Assembly (NCBI GenBank): GCA_020881915.1
Contig: JAJFPB010000003.1
Coordinates: 1,116,001 to 1,180,000 of the forward strand
Direction of reading: 5' to 3'
Length of the DNA stretch: 64,000 nucleotides
DNA from: Paramyrothecium sp. XJ0827
Lineage: Eukaryota > Ascomycota > Sordariomycetes > Hypocreales > Stachybotryaceae
The notes under the pieces: model-generated
What the model saw: the letters and a program-made list of their open reading frames with translations, nothing else
What the model was told of the DNA's origin: nothing
Database searches by the model: none
Part shown: one piece after another, positions 1-11,355 of the stretch
Numbering within the stretch: position 1 is the first letter of the stretch
Layout: the number at the start of each line of letters is the position of its first letter
Position numbers and translations under genes: made by a program

Positions 1-713
1 ATCTTTTTAAAAGAGAAGAAATGCTAAAGGCCTCGGACGAACACCTTGGGAGGTCAGCGAGCCAGTTTCCAGACTATGTGCCGGTTACACCGAACCAGTG
101 GCGCGAGAACCCATCTGGACATGGAGATTGATTATTCAGACTAGTAGCATGGGAATGTGTTGCGTAATACATTTTCAAGGATAAACACATGGTGACAGTG
201 GCGGCTGAACATGAAGCCATGTAATTCTCTCCTGTTGTGATTTTTTTGCGAAGATACAGTGAGATTTGAAGTAGTCACAGTGGTTAGGATTTTGATACCA
301 GGACACCTAATCCATAACTCAGAAGTATCAGGTACAATTTATGTGGCAGGCCAAAGCTGATCTTTCACATGACCCGTAACATCCTCCGATTTTTGGCACC
401 TTAAGCGGCTGAAGGGCAGGCAACAAACCTGGTCTGTGTGGAGGTTTAGGCCTAGTTGTGCAGAGGAGGAGGAAGAAGAAACTTCTTTTTGCAATAAACA
501 CCGGTTAGTAGTCGTTTTAGGATTCCGTTATCAGCTCCTGGTGGTTCCAGGGTTGTCCGCGCCGTCCAGACGATCTCGGATATTCCATATATTGTTTCCT
601 TTCTGCAGCACAACTAAGAGCATAATAATATCTATATATTTCTCATATAGGCAACAAGTGTTTACATTAAGCTAAGTTTCAGATAATTCCCTCTAAGGGC
701 CAAAGAGATCTGC
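1..713. other. No gene seen
   Basis: I find no gene here. The only open frame of note (436-675, plus, 79 codons) has no recognisable domain and lies immediately downstream of the Hce2 gene's stop, so it is more likely the 3' flank of that minus-strand gene. Confidence 0.5.
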
Positions 714-1205
714 TCAGTTGTGATAGAGACCCCAGTCGGACGGAATGGTCCTTTGGTTAGGATCGTACTGGCACAGCATCTTGCCCTTAGAGCCAACTCG
801 GCCGCCACTCGCGAATTTCTTGATAGAGTCATTGATCAAATCAATGATATCTTGGTTTCCAATATTTCCATTGGTCAATCCCAGATCGAAAGATCCCTCA
901 ATGCCGAAGGCGCAGGTGCCGTAGGTAACGAGCTCGCGGTGATCAATCAATGGGTAGGTCCATGAGCCGCCGTTGCGGATATTGTAGGCAATCCTTTGGC
1001 AATCGGCTACCTTAGGAGAACCACCGGAGGTTTTGTTTTCAAAGGTAGAATTGCCACAGTTGTTGACACTCTTGGCGGCAAGCGTGAAGATCACATCGGA
1101 CTGAGGGTTGGTGGAAACATCATCAGTCGCCTCAACAGGCTCAATGGGAGCGGCATGTGCAAACTCGAATAGCGCAAAAACGGAGGTGACAGCGGAGAGC
1201 TTCAT
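714..1205 (-). CDS. Hce2/Ecp2-type secreted effector candidate
   Basis: This encodes a small secreted protein of 163 residues. An N-terminal signal peptide (MKLSAVTSVFALFEFAHAA) is followed by a short spacer. From about residue 45 comes an Hce2 (putative necrosis-inducing factor) core, recognisable by NNCGNSTFENKT, SPKVADCQRI, GSWT, the YGTCAFGI block and a late Cys (MLCQYD), giving four cysteines as expected of the fold. Members related to Ecp2 act in the apoplast during plant interaction, but many Hce2 proteins have no known role. I chose the second ATG (1205) because it begins the signal peptide. A good candidate 5'-UTR intron (GTGAGT..GACAG, 1212-1261) lies just upstream, so the ATG five codons earlier would fall inside it. 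Single coding exon. The family call is firm; the effector role is inferred. Confidence 0.85.
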   Translation of the reverse strand: MKLSAVTSVFALFEFAHAAPIEPVEATDDVSTNPQSDVIFTLAAKSVNNCGNSTFENKTSGGSPKVADCQRIAYNIRNGGSWTYPLIDHRELVTYGTCAFGIEGSFDLGLTNGNIGNQDIIDLINDSIKKFASGGRVGSKGKMLCQYDPNQRTIPSDWGLYHN

Positions 1206-1370
1206 GGTGGCCTGTCTCAATCAGTCTTAAATCCTCAAATGAATCTCTTAGGGCAACTCACCGAAAGACTTGGAATTGACGGAGTACCAACGGTCGAGTG
1301 CCAAGGGTGATGGAGACAACGAGACTGAGTTGCTGAGTGACCAGGCAAAAGTTTTGGGAAGATTCCTCCC

Positions 1371-1379
1371 CTTTTAATA
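1371..1379 (-). promoter_or_regulatory. TATA-like element of the Hce2 gene
   Basis: TATTAAAAG on the minus strand, about 110 bp upstream of the inferred 5'-UTR intron and about 165 bp from the ATG. The position fits a core promoter but is not proven. Confidence 0.4.
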
Positions 1380-1380
1380 C

Positions 1381-3392
1381 CTGCGGGGCGAATTCATCGT
1401 CGGTTTAAAAATCATCAGCACCTAGTTCATCTTGTTCTAGACTCGGGTATTGATGTTCGAGGCTATGGTATCAATCCCTCGCTTCGACACTAAATCCAAT
1501 GGGCTTATCTCATTCCACCCAAGATCCGTGTACCAACTTTGAGGACAAGGGATGACTGATTCCTCCAAGAGAGGTTTCTAGATGATGAACCCGGCATGAT
1601 TCTAATGCAGGCAAGGGTATCATCCATCAAAACCTATGTTCCTTCGCCGAATCTCCCATACGATGGCGAATCGGATTATAGCCTCTTGGAGAGAACTGGG
1701 CCACTAGATCCTCTCCCGCTACTTGGCACCTACTTAGCAATGGTGTCGTGATACCATCGGAGTCGAAAAGGCTATTGCAATCTGACCCATTTAGCGGTGC
1801 TGGATGGGCCTTGCACTGAAGGCTCTAGGCTTTTTCGGTTTAAACCTGATTCTTTCCCGCGGCATGTATGGGAATCCTTGTGGTTCGTAGTGTGGAACTT
1901 GGATCTCAATCATCGAGGTCTGCCGCTCAGCTCGTCCTTGAGACCAATCAAATCAATGGGTCTGCTTCAGGGGGCGCCATTTCTTGCAGCTTCGCTTTCA
2001 CATAATGCGATCGTTATTCCGGCCCACCTGAAGGATCTGAGCGGCCCCTGCGATTCCTCGGTACACGCCCTGGTTTCCCACTAAGTCCAATAGGTTCAGC
2101 ACCTGCGGCACCCTCATCAGCAGAAAGCTGGAATTGCATGATCAGTGATTGCCTTAACAGCCATTACTACGACTAGATGACAATTTTGGGCATTCGTTCT
2201 CACGTTCGATTTCATTTGAGGAAGCAAACATGCCGATGAAGGGGTCAACGTGCATGATCTAGTGGTGAATCACAATTGACTAACAGCCAAGAGGTGGGAA
2301 TGAGAAGCTAGTGTCCCCTCCCCCAGCCCCCGGCAACATAATTTCGTGCTCTTGCATCCTGGCAAGGCCCTGATAGCCTATTTGCGCTGCTTATCTCGCC
2401 ACAACGAATCGCCGTCGGGTTAGAAGTGTGATTCAAACAGAGACACCATCCCTGGTTTGCGAAACTTCTGTGACGGGAATCGCATTCTGATTAGGAGGGA
2501 AAGAGGCTGCTTGTTGACTTGGCGAGATAAGCTTTTTAAGGCTAAGCTTAGAGGTCTGTAAAAGTCCTGAAGATAGGTAAGTCAGCTCGATCTTACTCGT
2601 TAGCATGTCGGGCACGGGATTTACATCTTCTTTTCATCAAACTCTAGCTTTGCCCTCGATCAAGTGATTGAATCTTTTATTATGTTATTACCGGTCGGAT
2701 AGGATGTTGTGTTGTGGTCTCAAAGTTACCACCTGGAGTAAACCCGCTGCATCTGGATCCAGATGTGACCCAGAGAAAAATACGAGACTCCGATCAATAC
2801 GTAAGAGTTCCAATTGTGTCATCTTATCTGCTATATGTATTGTTTATCCAGTTCTGTTGGAGATATCGCTCCGCTTCTTGATTGTGCGAGGCACCATTTG
2901 ACGTATCAGACATTGTATCTGGTTTGTGACCTCGACTCACCAAGAAATTATCAGGTCACTTGAGGGGGTGGATTCAAGCTCTTTACTTACAGGCTGGACG
3001 GTACTAAGAAGTAAGGCACGTATTTGATTGATAACTTTGACTCATTCGCATATAAGCTTGATTCTAAAGAAACTTATTCCATTTCAGATTCTTAGTGGCT
3101 AAAGTGACAGTAAGCAACCAGCATCGAAGCAATTGATTCGTTCGCTTACCCGTACGACCACCCTTGTAACGTCTAATAAAGAGTAGAATCGCTAGGGTCC
3201 ACCCCCCAAGCTCTTAATCATGCGGCTGACAAGGCTGTGACCTCGATAGCACGAGGAAGCCCGTGTCGCGCGTTAAACTTCTCAAGTGAAGAATGTGACT
3301 GTAGGTTTGCATTGCGTCGGGAACGGTGGGTGCATCTGTTTCCAGGCTTTATGCGACTCTCATCAGTCCCTGTATCGTCACTCATATGAATC
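1381..3392. other. Intergenic region, no supported gene
   Basis: Two kilobases between the divergent Hce2 and CorA-like genes. Open frames such as 1797-2084 (plus) and 2433-2615 (minus) show no domain, signal peptide or splice-compatible neighbours. The region presumably holds both promoters and leaders. Confidence 0.5.
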
Positions 3393-6300
3393 ATGGACTC
3401 TCCGGCCGACGACTTGTCTGAGCGCGCTAGTGACCTGCGTGAAGGGCAGGCCTCGTTGAATTCTCGCCCATCTACTCCTCCCAACGGGCCCTCTCAAAAG
3501 TCCCGGTACCAGGCCTATGTCGCCTCGGAGTCCAGTGATGGTCCACACCCGGATGATCTCCCTTCTCCCTCGCCAAGGGACAGCTCTGAAGATGACCATG
3601 AGAGGAGGAGGGCGGAGGAGGAACAGAAGTGGGACTGGGGGGAGGAAAAGTTCAAGGAGGCGGAGAAAGATGAATGGGCCAGGGAGTATAGCGACGATCT
3701 TGAGCCCAAAGACTCGGCTTCCGTCACCAAGCCTCGTCCCCGTATCACGCTTCGGCCAAAGCGCAGACTATCGCCACCTTTACCATTTCCTCGGCTAAAC
3801 AGTCCTCGTGCCGCTCATGAGCGCCCTGTTCGCCCTGTTCCTAAACGTCCGCAGAGCAATTCCAACTCCTACAGCTCCTCCTACATAGCTAGCTCGAGCA
3901 ATCCTTCGAATAATCCATTCGCTCCTCGCCGCAATCAGTTCAACCATGCCCCGGCGCCCCAGAGCGTAGCCGCGTCCGACTATGGCTATGGACGTGGCTA
4001 TGGACGTGGCTACTATGGACGTGGGTATGCTCCTTATGCGGCCCATAATGCGCCTGCTCCAACCTATCCCCCAAACCCCTATAACCCGTACTCGCCATAT
4101 GGGGCCTACACACAGCCTCCACATCTCTACTCGAATCCGTACTCCTCTTTTCCCGGGAACGACCATGGTTACTTTGGGCAAGCTCCTAGTCATAGGTTTG
4201 GGCAGTTTCCCAGCCCGGAACCTCACTACGGGGGAAATGTCGGAGGGTATTATGGTAACGGAGCCGTTGGCGGGTACGAGACGATGCCTTACCAGTTCGG
4301 CATGAATCCCTTCATTCAAGATAATGCCGCATATCAGTATCACGTTCCGCCTGCGCCTCCTACCGAGCCCCCCGTACTACCGACACCTCCTCCAGAAAGC
4401 CCTCCTCGGTCAGCTATAGGGTCGGTTGACTTCCAAAATGGCAGAACACAAGATAACGCGGCTGCCGAGCGGCCTCCGTCTGCCCCGCAACCTCCTGAAT
4501 GGGGAGACTTGGGCATCCAGGGACCGCAAAGGCTGGCCTTTGACCCATCTATTGCTCAGACAGCCTCTCGCATAATTCGCACAATCAAAGTGACGACAAA
4601 GGCATCTGGGCTGGAGAAATCAACCGTTCCCGCTGCCAAGGACCAAATGACACAGGCTTGGCTGCAGTCCCACTCCATGTTTGAGGATGACAACGCAACA
4701 ACGGAGTTGCTGGCTATCCAGGCCCTAGAGCACTTCGAAGACGGCAGTGGACGCAGCAAGGTGACGTTAGTTTCTATTCCAGAAATCATGCAAAGAGCAA
4801 AAAAGAATTCTTCGGTCCAGATGAGATGGCTGTAAGTTTTGATATTTTACAAACCAGCGCTAGGCAGAAACTTATTCCTGATTCTCTGCAGCCATATTCG
4901 ACAGCAATCACTTTCTTTGGAACTCCTAGGGGTAGGTCTCTTTTCAAACTATATACTTGAGCTGCAGAGGAATCCTAATACCATCAAGCGTCTAGTCTCT
5001 CATTGTCCACCGGACATCATGTCTCATGACTTGAAACAGGTGGCAATCTCTTTGCTCAAAGATGGGTGCCCAAGTTTGCAACGCCGCCTCGAGAACGGCC
5101 AGTCGTTCGAGGCCGGCGCTGTTCTACGCTATACTGGCATCTATGTCGAAGATGCAATGAAGGAGACGGACGCTGTGATCTTTCTGTCCGTCCCATATCT
5201 GATGCTTAAGGAGAAGAAGAAGCGGTTCATCGGACAGGATGACTTCAGCGCTCCGAAGTTGCTCCAAAGTCTCTACGGCTACGACGTGGGCGATGATCGG
5301 GAAGGAAATCAGGTCGTCAACAAGATGAACCGGTCCCTTGCCAAGAAGATGATCCATGTTCCACAAGTCTGGTGCTTGCTAATTGGGCCTGGTACGTATC
5401 TCTGGCATCTTTCAATGGTCATGCTAATGGTTCGCTTCTAGGTATACTCGTGACTTTGGCGGATTGCTCGTTCACTGAGCTTCAGCAAGGCGGAATTGCT
5501 GTCGATGAACGTGGATACAGCGCCCATGGAGACTCCTGCCTCATCCGAGTGACTGACCTAGATAACGAAGAGTTCAAATTCGTCGTCGCTCGCAATTGTA
5601 ATCTCTTGGTATACTCTTGGCATCCTTTCACTCAACGCTCCCAGAACCTAACTGACCAGTCATGGTAGAAATTGAGGACACATCTCGCCTTATTGGTGCG
5701 GAGAAAATACCCGATCGATCAGTTTGACCTTCTCGGGGAGGACAAGCAGATATTGAGCAGTAGAGCCTGGATCTCACTCATGTCCGAGGCTACCGAAGAA
5801 GTGACATTGTTACTTCGCACAAAAGGTTGGAAGGAAGCCGATGAGTTGAAGCGGGCGCAAGCCGAAGATAAAGCCGTGGGAGCAGCTCTTTCTGAGCAGC
5901 AAATGGTCTCTTATGGCAAGTACTATGATAACACATTCTCGAGCCCCTACCAAACAAGGCAAACGATGGTGCCATTCCATCCGAACTCCCATCTTCTGCC
6001 TCAGAACACCCCCGTCAACAACGGACCGCCCTACTACTACGGAGTTCCCTCCAATCCATTTTCACCTGGATATAATAGCCATCCGTATACTTCAGTTCCT
6101 ACCCCTGCTGTCAATCCATTCTCCCCCGGTCGGTCGTCTTATGCGTACGGGGCAAGCTGGCCCGCCCAGCCTCCGCCACCGCCGGGATCGCATCTTGGTA
6201 GACAGAACACAAAAAGGACGACTGACATATATTCTAAAGAATCAGTGCCTTCGCCGGAGGGTGCCACCGAAAATATGCAGATGACGGTGTCAAGGGTGAT

Positions 6301-9192
6301 GTTCATAGCGGCGACATCTACCGATGACTCTAACTCGGAGCTGGAGGGTTCCTCTCAGGTCACTTCAAGCCAAGGCCCTGACGTGGCTGAAGTGAGCGGC
6401 TCTGCTGGCGTGGCGATTGTCCCTCCAGTGCATTCCGTAACTATGGGCATGGCTGGACAGCGGCAGATGACGAAGATCTTGCTTGAAGCCGAACCAACTT
6501 CCACTGTTGACGCATATCTCCTCCCAAGGGAAGATGATCGCTTGAAAAATTTAAGAAAAGAGGGTAAAATCCTCAACGATGTGTCACTAATGGAAACCCG
6601 TCCTTTTTATGAGCTCAACTCAGAAGGTTCAGAAGATGAAAGAGTTGCAATTGATAAGGTAAGCTGACTTTGTTGCAGCTGTTAAAGTCCGGAATTTTTT
6701 GCTTACTGATGAAACGCAGCACAACGATGATGCCTCAAGCCTATCCGGGGACTCTGTCGACCTGCAGATCACTTCTTGCTCCGTAGTCGATGACTACATC
6801 GCTACAGCGGCTTCAAACAACACTGAGATCAATGCAGGGGATGAAGATACCCGGCTTAAAGCAGTTTGGGTCACACAACCCTCTCGAGTTCGAACAGCGG
6901 CATCAAGACTGGATCAATGCACAGTCGCCAGACAAACCTCCCGCAATAGGCTTGCCGAGCGATAGCAAAGATAAGTATATGTCGGTTGGGCTGACCACAG
7001 GCTCTGAGGATCCCGCCGCTACTTCGCACACTGCGGGAGAATGTGGAGATGACGGCTCATTGGGTCAAGTATCCATAGAGGATACGGTCGAACTAGGAAT
7101 CCAGCCAGATGCCACCTTTATATTCTCTCACTATGAGGATGAGGAGGGCCTCGCAAACCTTGCTGGCCAACAACCTCTGGGTTCTTATTGCACAGACAGC
7201 AATTCGAATATAGGTCTTAATTCGAGATTTGAAACACGTCAAACACGTCATCAAGTCGAGCACAAGATCACATATTCCAAGCGAAAAGAGCCCCACCAAT
7301 CAGTGAGAGTAGATCCCAAGATGCTGATAGATCTCTCTAAAGAGGTACTTGGTCTGTTCATTCCCAACGAATTGCAGATCATACATCCTCTCACTGAACG
7401 TTACTGGGGCTCGCTCGACAGAATCTTCAGGGTGAGTTCTCCTATAGCTATGGGCAGGATGGAAAAACTGATGTATAGATCCAGCAACTCAAATTTGCCC
7501 TTGAGTGTACGGGCTCAGGGCAGCCACAGAGATGGTCCATTCGTAAATTTGACATTCCAAGCTCGTCAGATCATAACATCAAGTCATCCAAGCCTCCACG
7601 TATGGCTTATAAAGATTGTGACGCCTGCAGTAAATCGCAAATCTATAATTCACCTTTGGAGGCTCTTGCGCATATCCATCTTCACCACACAGACTGCCCC
7701 GGCCAGGGCCGCTACAAACATGCGTGTGATGACCCTTGCTACGTTTGGGTCCATGCAAACTCTCAAATCTACGATAGGAGACGCTACAACGACATTGCAA
7801 AGCTGATTCAAGATTTCTCAAAAGACCTGCGAGACCTTTGCGACAGGGCAACCGACTTACAGCTCGCCGTAGCAAGCGTAGGTGGAGGCAGCGGTCGATC
7901 AAATTCCACGCAGAGCTCGACGCCTTCCCTAACCAGCGAGCTTGTGCACGCCTTCGAGGACATAATCATGGCTCATATCATCAAGGGAAAGCACATTTCG
8001 TTGGTGAACGAGTGGATGGTCGACGATCATGATCCTAAGAACGCAGCAGCCGGAGGAAAGGCTGCAACTTCAAGTGCTCGGACGCCGTCGCCAGAGTTTC
8101 TCAGAAAGGTCAGGGATATGATTCGAATGGGCGCCGAGTGCCTAGCCCGAGCTCGGCGATCCATCGACCAGACCCGTACTGACATCATGCTCTTCGGCAC
8201 CCGAACCGCGACGGGGGCCAGCATCAGCCTCGACTCTGTTGGCGTTGAATTCCTCGTCGCCGTTCTCATCGGCAATCTCCAACATCAAGGAATAAACGCC
8301 GAATCTCATCCAGGGAGTCTAGTTGAATCATACAAGAAATATACGGCTAAGTTGCAGTTTGAAGCCAACCGGAAGCCGCGCCGTCAAGTCTTCCTCGATA
8401 TCCAGGCCTTGCAGGAAGAGCTGGGCGCACTCCGCAACGTATTTGATTCGCAGAAGAAGCTACTTGGCAGCTACCGTGATCTCACTGCGCCAACGCTATC
8501 AAAAACGACAACTCGAGCACGCAAAAATCTCTATCCCATGGAAATCCAGCATGTCAATAAACTACTACACCGTCTGGGCCAGCGTGATTTCGAACTGCTG
8601 ACCATCTTAGGCCGGTCACATGGGCTAAGAGAGCAAGTGAAACAGAGCATAGAGATCCTTGAGGAGGGGCACGGCAAAGCCATTCGGGTTTTCACAATTG
8701 TTACGTTGTTCTTCTTGCCGCTGTGAGTATTGCCCGATAACAAAGCAGTTTCCCTGCTAACGAGCCAATTTGCGTGCGTTCAGATCATTTGTTTCAAGCT
8801 TCTTCGGCATGAATGTAGCCGACATAAGAGACATGGACAGTAAACAACCACTCTTCTGGTCCATCGCATTTCCAGTCACTCTTGGGGTACTTGGAATTGC
8901 CTATCTGTACGGTTATAAGTGGGATGCTCTCGTTAGCCGTTTCGAGAACTTACTCGAAGATATACGAGAGGGTCGGAAATCATGGTTAGCCAACCCGGAA
9001 AAGAAGGTATATGCCCGCTCAACAGAACACCCGAATCTTGCTGCTGGTCCAAGTCAGAATGAATGGAAGCATACAGACACTGGAAGTAAGAAAGTTCGTC
9101 GATGGCATTGGAAAAAGACGGTAATAAACGACATCCAAGCTAGATATCGGAAGCCCAGAAGGACAGGGACCAACAAGTCGATTGGGGTGTAG
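3393..9192 (+). CDS. Large CorA-like membrane protein with long disordered N-terminal part
   Basis: Eight exons join in frame: 3393-4831, 4892-5391, 5442-5608, 5669-6658, 6720-6782, 6838-7431, 7479-8722 and 8784-9192, giving about 1801 residues. The first ~420 residues are Pro/Tyr/Asn/Gly-rich. Residues ~490-700 form a folded block seen in fungal CorA-like proteins (region of MIHVPQVWCLLIGPG). A second low-complexity part with NPFSPG motifs follows. The C-terminal third carries a helical coiled-coil stretch and a CorA-type end: a membrane helix (VFTIVTLFFLPLSFVSSFFG), the pore-entry motif GMN (FFGMNVADIRD), and a second helix (WSIAFPVTLGVLGIAYLYG). CorA proteins move Mg2+, but fungal members with long cytosolic arms have no shown transport role. 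The intron at 6783-6837 is the least certain join; it is needed to change frame. Confidence 0.82.
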
Positions 9193-9523
9193 CAGAAGTC
9201 CTCAACGCATTGGATTCAATAAGTTCATTCTACTGTCAAGGCCAAACTTAGTTATAATGGCCACAGTTACGCTAGCATGAGATGCGAGATAAGTGAGTTC
9301 TAATGCATTGAATTCGATGGTCAACAAAGTGGAGGGGCGGATGGGAGTGTGTGTATTTAGAGAGCTGACAACTATGAATAAAACAAAAACACCGACGATC
9401 AGTAATTATTCGTTTAGAAGTTTCTGAATTTGAGCGCAAGATTGTAGCAAAGAAGGCTTGAGTGACTGCACCGGCATATTACCAAGCTTTGTCCTCTGTC
9501 CTTCAACACTACTTTGACTTGCT
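9193..9523. other. Convergent 3' flanks
   Basis: Short gap between the stops of the CorA-like and kinesin genes. I see no gene here, only sequence fitting two 3' untranslated regions. Confidence 0.6.
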
Positions 9524-10867
9524 TTATTTCCCGCATCCTACGAGGCTTCCATACTTGAGAGAATTCAACGTAGCCGCGAACTGCTCCTTCGCTGGCGAAA
9601 CGGTCACGATCATGGCGTGGCTCCCTGCATCATGAGCTGTGAAATGTTCGCGCAAGACCATCGTCAGGGGCGATGATCGGAAGGGAATTCTAGCTTGTTT
9701 CTGTGACCAGGCTCTCATGACCTCTTTCAAGGCCAAAAGATCTGTATTGATCTGACGGCCTTCCTGACGCTCTTGAGGTGTCTGTTTGGGTGTCTGCGAA
9801 GGCTTATCTTGCTGGTACTCTGCGCCGGCAAGGTCCACAAATACCATTTTCCCGCCCAAGCCAGAGGAGGCATTGCTCTTGAGAATCTGGCCAACGTAGG
9901 CTTCTGCCGCGGTTATACGAGCTTCGAATTTGGCTCGCTCAGCCTCGGCTTCATCAATGCGCGCTTGGTCAATCTGGTAGTCGGGATTTGCAACCCATTG
10001 ACCGTCTGGACTGCGAATGACACCCTTGCTCTGTTCCTCAATACCAATATCATCTGCCCGCTTGCCAACAGGTACAAGGTCCGATTGGCGGTCGATCAGG
10101 CTGTTCCTTGCTGCCACTAGCTCCTCATTGATAATTTCGATTTCCAGAATAGCATGGGTCCTCGAGCTTTGGTCATGAACAGTGGATGATCCGACTGTGC
10201 GATGGCCTAGGGCTGTAATGAGCTCCTTCCGAAAATCATCGAATGTCCAACATGGCAATTTGACGATGGGCCGCACCCTGACCTTACCACCATCTAGTGT
10301 TTCGGTTGGACCGCGTACATGAGTTTTGCCATCGGCACCCTCTCTGATGTAGCATTCCGTACGACTGTTCAGTAGGTCAAAGGCAGAGTTCTTCCTCATC
10401 TCAAAAAGACTGAAACCAACCCCTAGCCGAGTTGTTGCTTGCGTTTGATTCCTTATCGCGAGAGCTTCGAAAAGTTGACGGGCAGCAGCCAGGCAAAGCC
10501 CAAGCCGGTCAGGTTTCTCGTAGTCGTATCCGATTATGGTATGTGTTTTCCCACTTCCAGAGTGACCGTAGGCAAAGAACCCGCAGCTGCCGCTGTTCAA
10601 GACTTCAGGGACCGCCGCAGCAACGATGGTAGCATATGCGCACGCGTTGTCGTCCTCACGGCCAAGCACATCGTCGAAAGCCGGCCCACTTGTCCACGAA
10701 GCAGGCTTTTTGGATGCGACAGGGTTCTTGATCGTTACAGCTGCCGCTTTTCTGCCCTCAGCAACGGCGCTGTAAGGAAATTCTCCAGCTGACGTTTCGG
10801 ACTGGCCTAGAGGGCGCCACCGCACGAACACATTCATCGGTCTTTGGGTGTGAGCTTGGCTGCTCAT
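9524..10867 (-). CDS. Short kinesin-motor-domain protein
   Basis: A 447-residue single-exon protein that is almost entirely a kinesin motor domain. The order of motifs is right: VFVRWRPL at the start, P-loop GHSGSGKTHT (101-110), switch I DQSSRTHA (232-239), switch II VFVDLAGAE (342-350), then INTDLLALKEVMRAW and IPFRSSPLTMVLREHF, ending near LNSLKYGSL. Differences from canonical kinesins: the P-loop Q-T is replaced by H-S, switch I has RTH for RSH, and DLAGAE replaces DLAGSE. A charged ~90-residue insertion (about 250-338, with a helical DEAEAERAKFEARI stretch) separates switch I from switch II. There is no neck, stalk or tail. Such proteins hydrolyse ATP on microtubules, but motility without a stalk is doubtful. 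It could be a regulatory or diverged, inactive motor. Confidence 0.85.
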   Translation of the reverse strand: MSSQAHTQRPMNVFVRWRPLGQSETSAGEFPYSAVAEGRKAAAVTIKNPVASKKPASWTSGPAFDDVLGREDDNACAYATIVAAAVPEVLNSGSCGFFAYGHSGSGKTHTIIGYDYEKPDRLGLCLAAARQLFEALAIRNQTQATTRLGVGFSLFEMRKNSAFDLLNSRTECYIREGADGKTHVRGPTETLDGGKVRVRPIVKLPCWTFDDFRKELITALGHRTVGSSTVHDQSSRTHAILEIEIINEELVAARNSLIDRQSDLVPVGKRADDIGIEEQSKGVIRSPDGQWVANPDYQIDQARIDEAEAERAKFEARITAAEAYVGQILKSNASSGLGGKMVFVDLAGAEYQQDKPSQTPKQTPQERQEGRQINTDLLALKEVMRAWSQKQARIPFRSSPLTMVLREHFTAHDAGSHAMIVTVSPAKEQFAATLNSLKYGSLVGCGK

Positions 10868-11355
10868 CCTGAAATTCGGAGCGTCTGGAAATTGGATCGC
10901 ACAATACTGCAGAAGAGGAAGGAATCGAACAATGGTTTCCTGCAGAGAATTAAATGAGTGTATCAGGAGTTATTTGCAATTCGGTGATGAAGCTTCAAAA
11001 ATAAATGGAGGGACAAAAAATAAAACGGAAGCCTGTTACACTGGGCAACACTAGCGTAGGCAGCCGCGATTGACAATGTCGCTCCATGCTCAGCCCGCTA
11101 ATATGTTCAGATTTCTCGGCATTCCACTTCTGGTCGTCAATGTCTTGCTGGATTATCAGGCAAGGGCTTGTCAGTGCTAGACTATAGTTTGTGGAACTGT
11201 GCTTCATAAGACAATATCTGAGTGGTAGCCGACGGCTAAGACCAGCTTCGCCGCGTATGTAATCACATTTTCAAGGAATTTTCTTTATCCCAGGGGCGTA
11301 AAATGCATTGCTACTGAGCACCAGTCTTATGGTATTCAGACCAAAACCTCACATG
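10868..11355. other. No intact gene
   Basis: Upstream flank of the kinesin gene. The minus-strand frame 10995-11207 may be further decay from the P450 pseudogene next door, but I could match no P450 motif in it. Confidence 0.45.

Noticed and set aside
3795..4343. 182-codon minus frame inside the first CorA-like exon
   Set aside because: Antisense shadow of a low-complexity Tyr/Pro/Asn-rich coding region.
4931..4966. GTAGGT..CTGCAG inside the second CorA-like exon
   Set aside because: At 36 nt it is shorter than the other introns and in frame; reading through is simpler.
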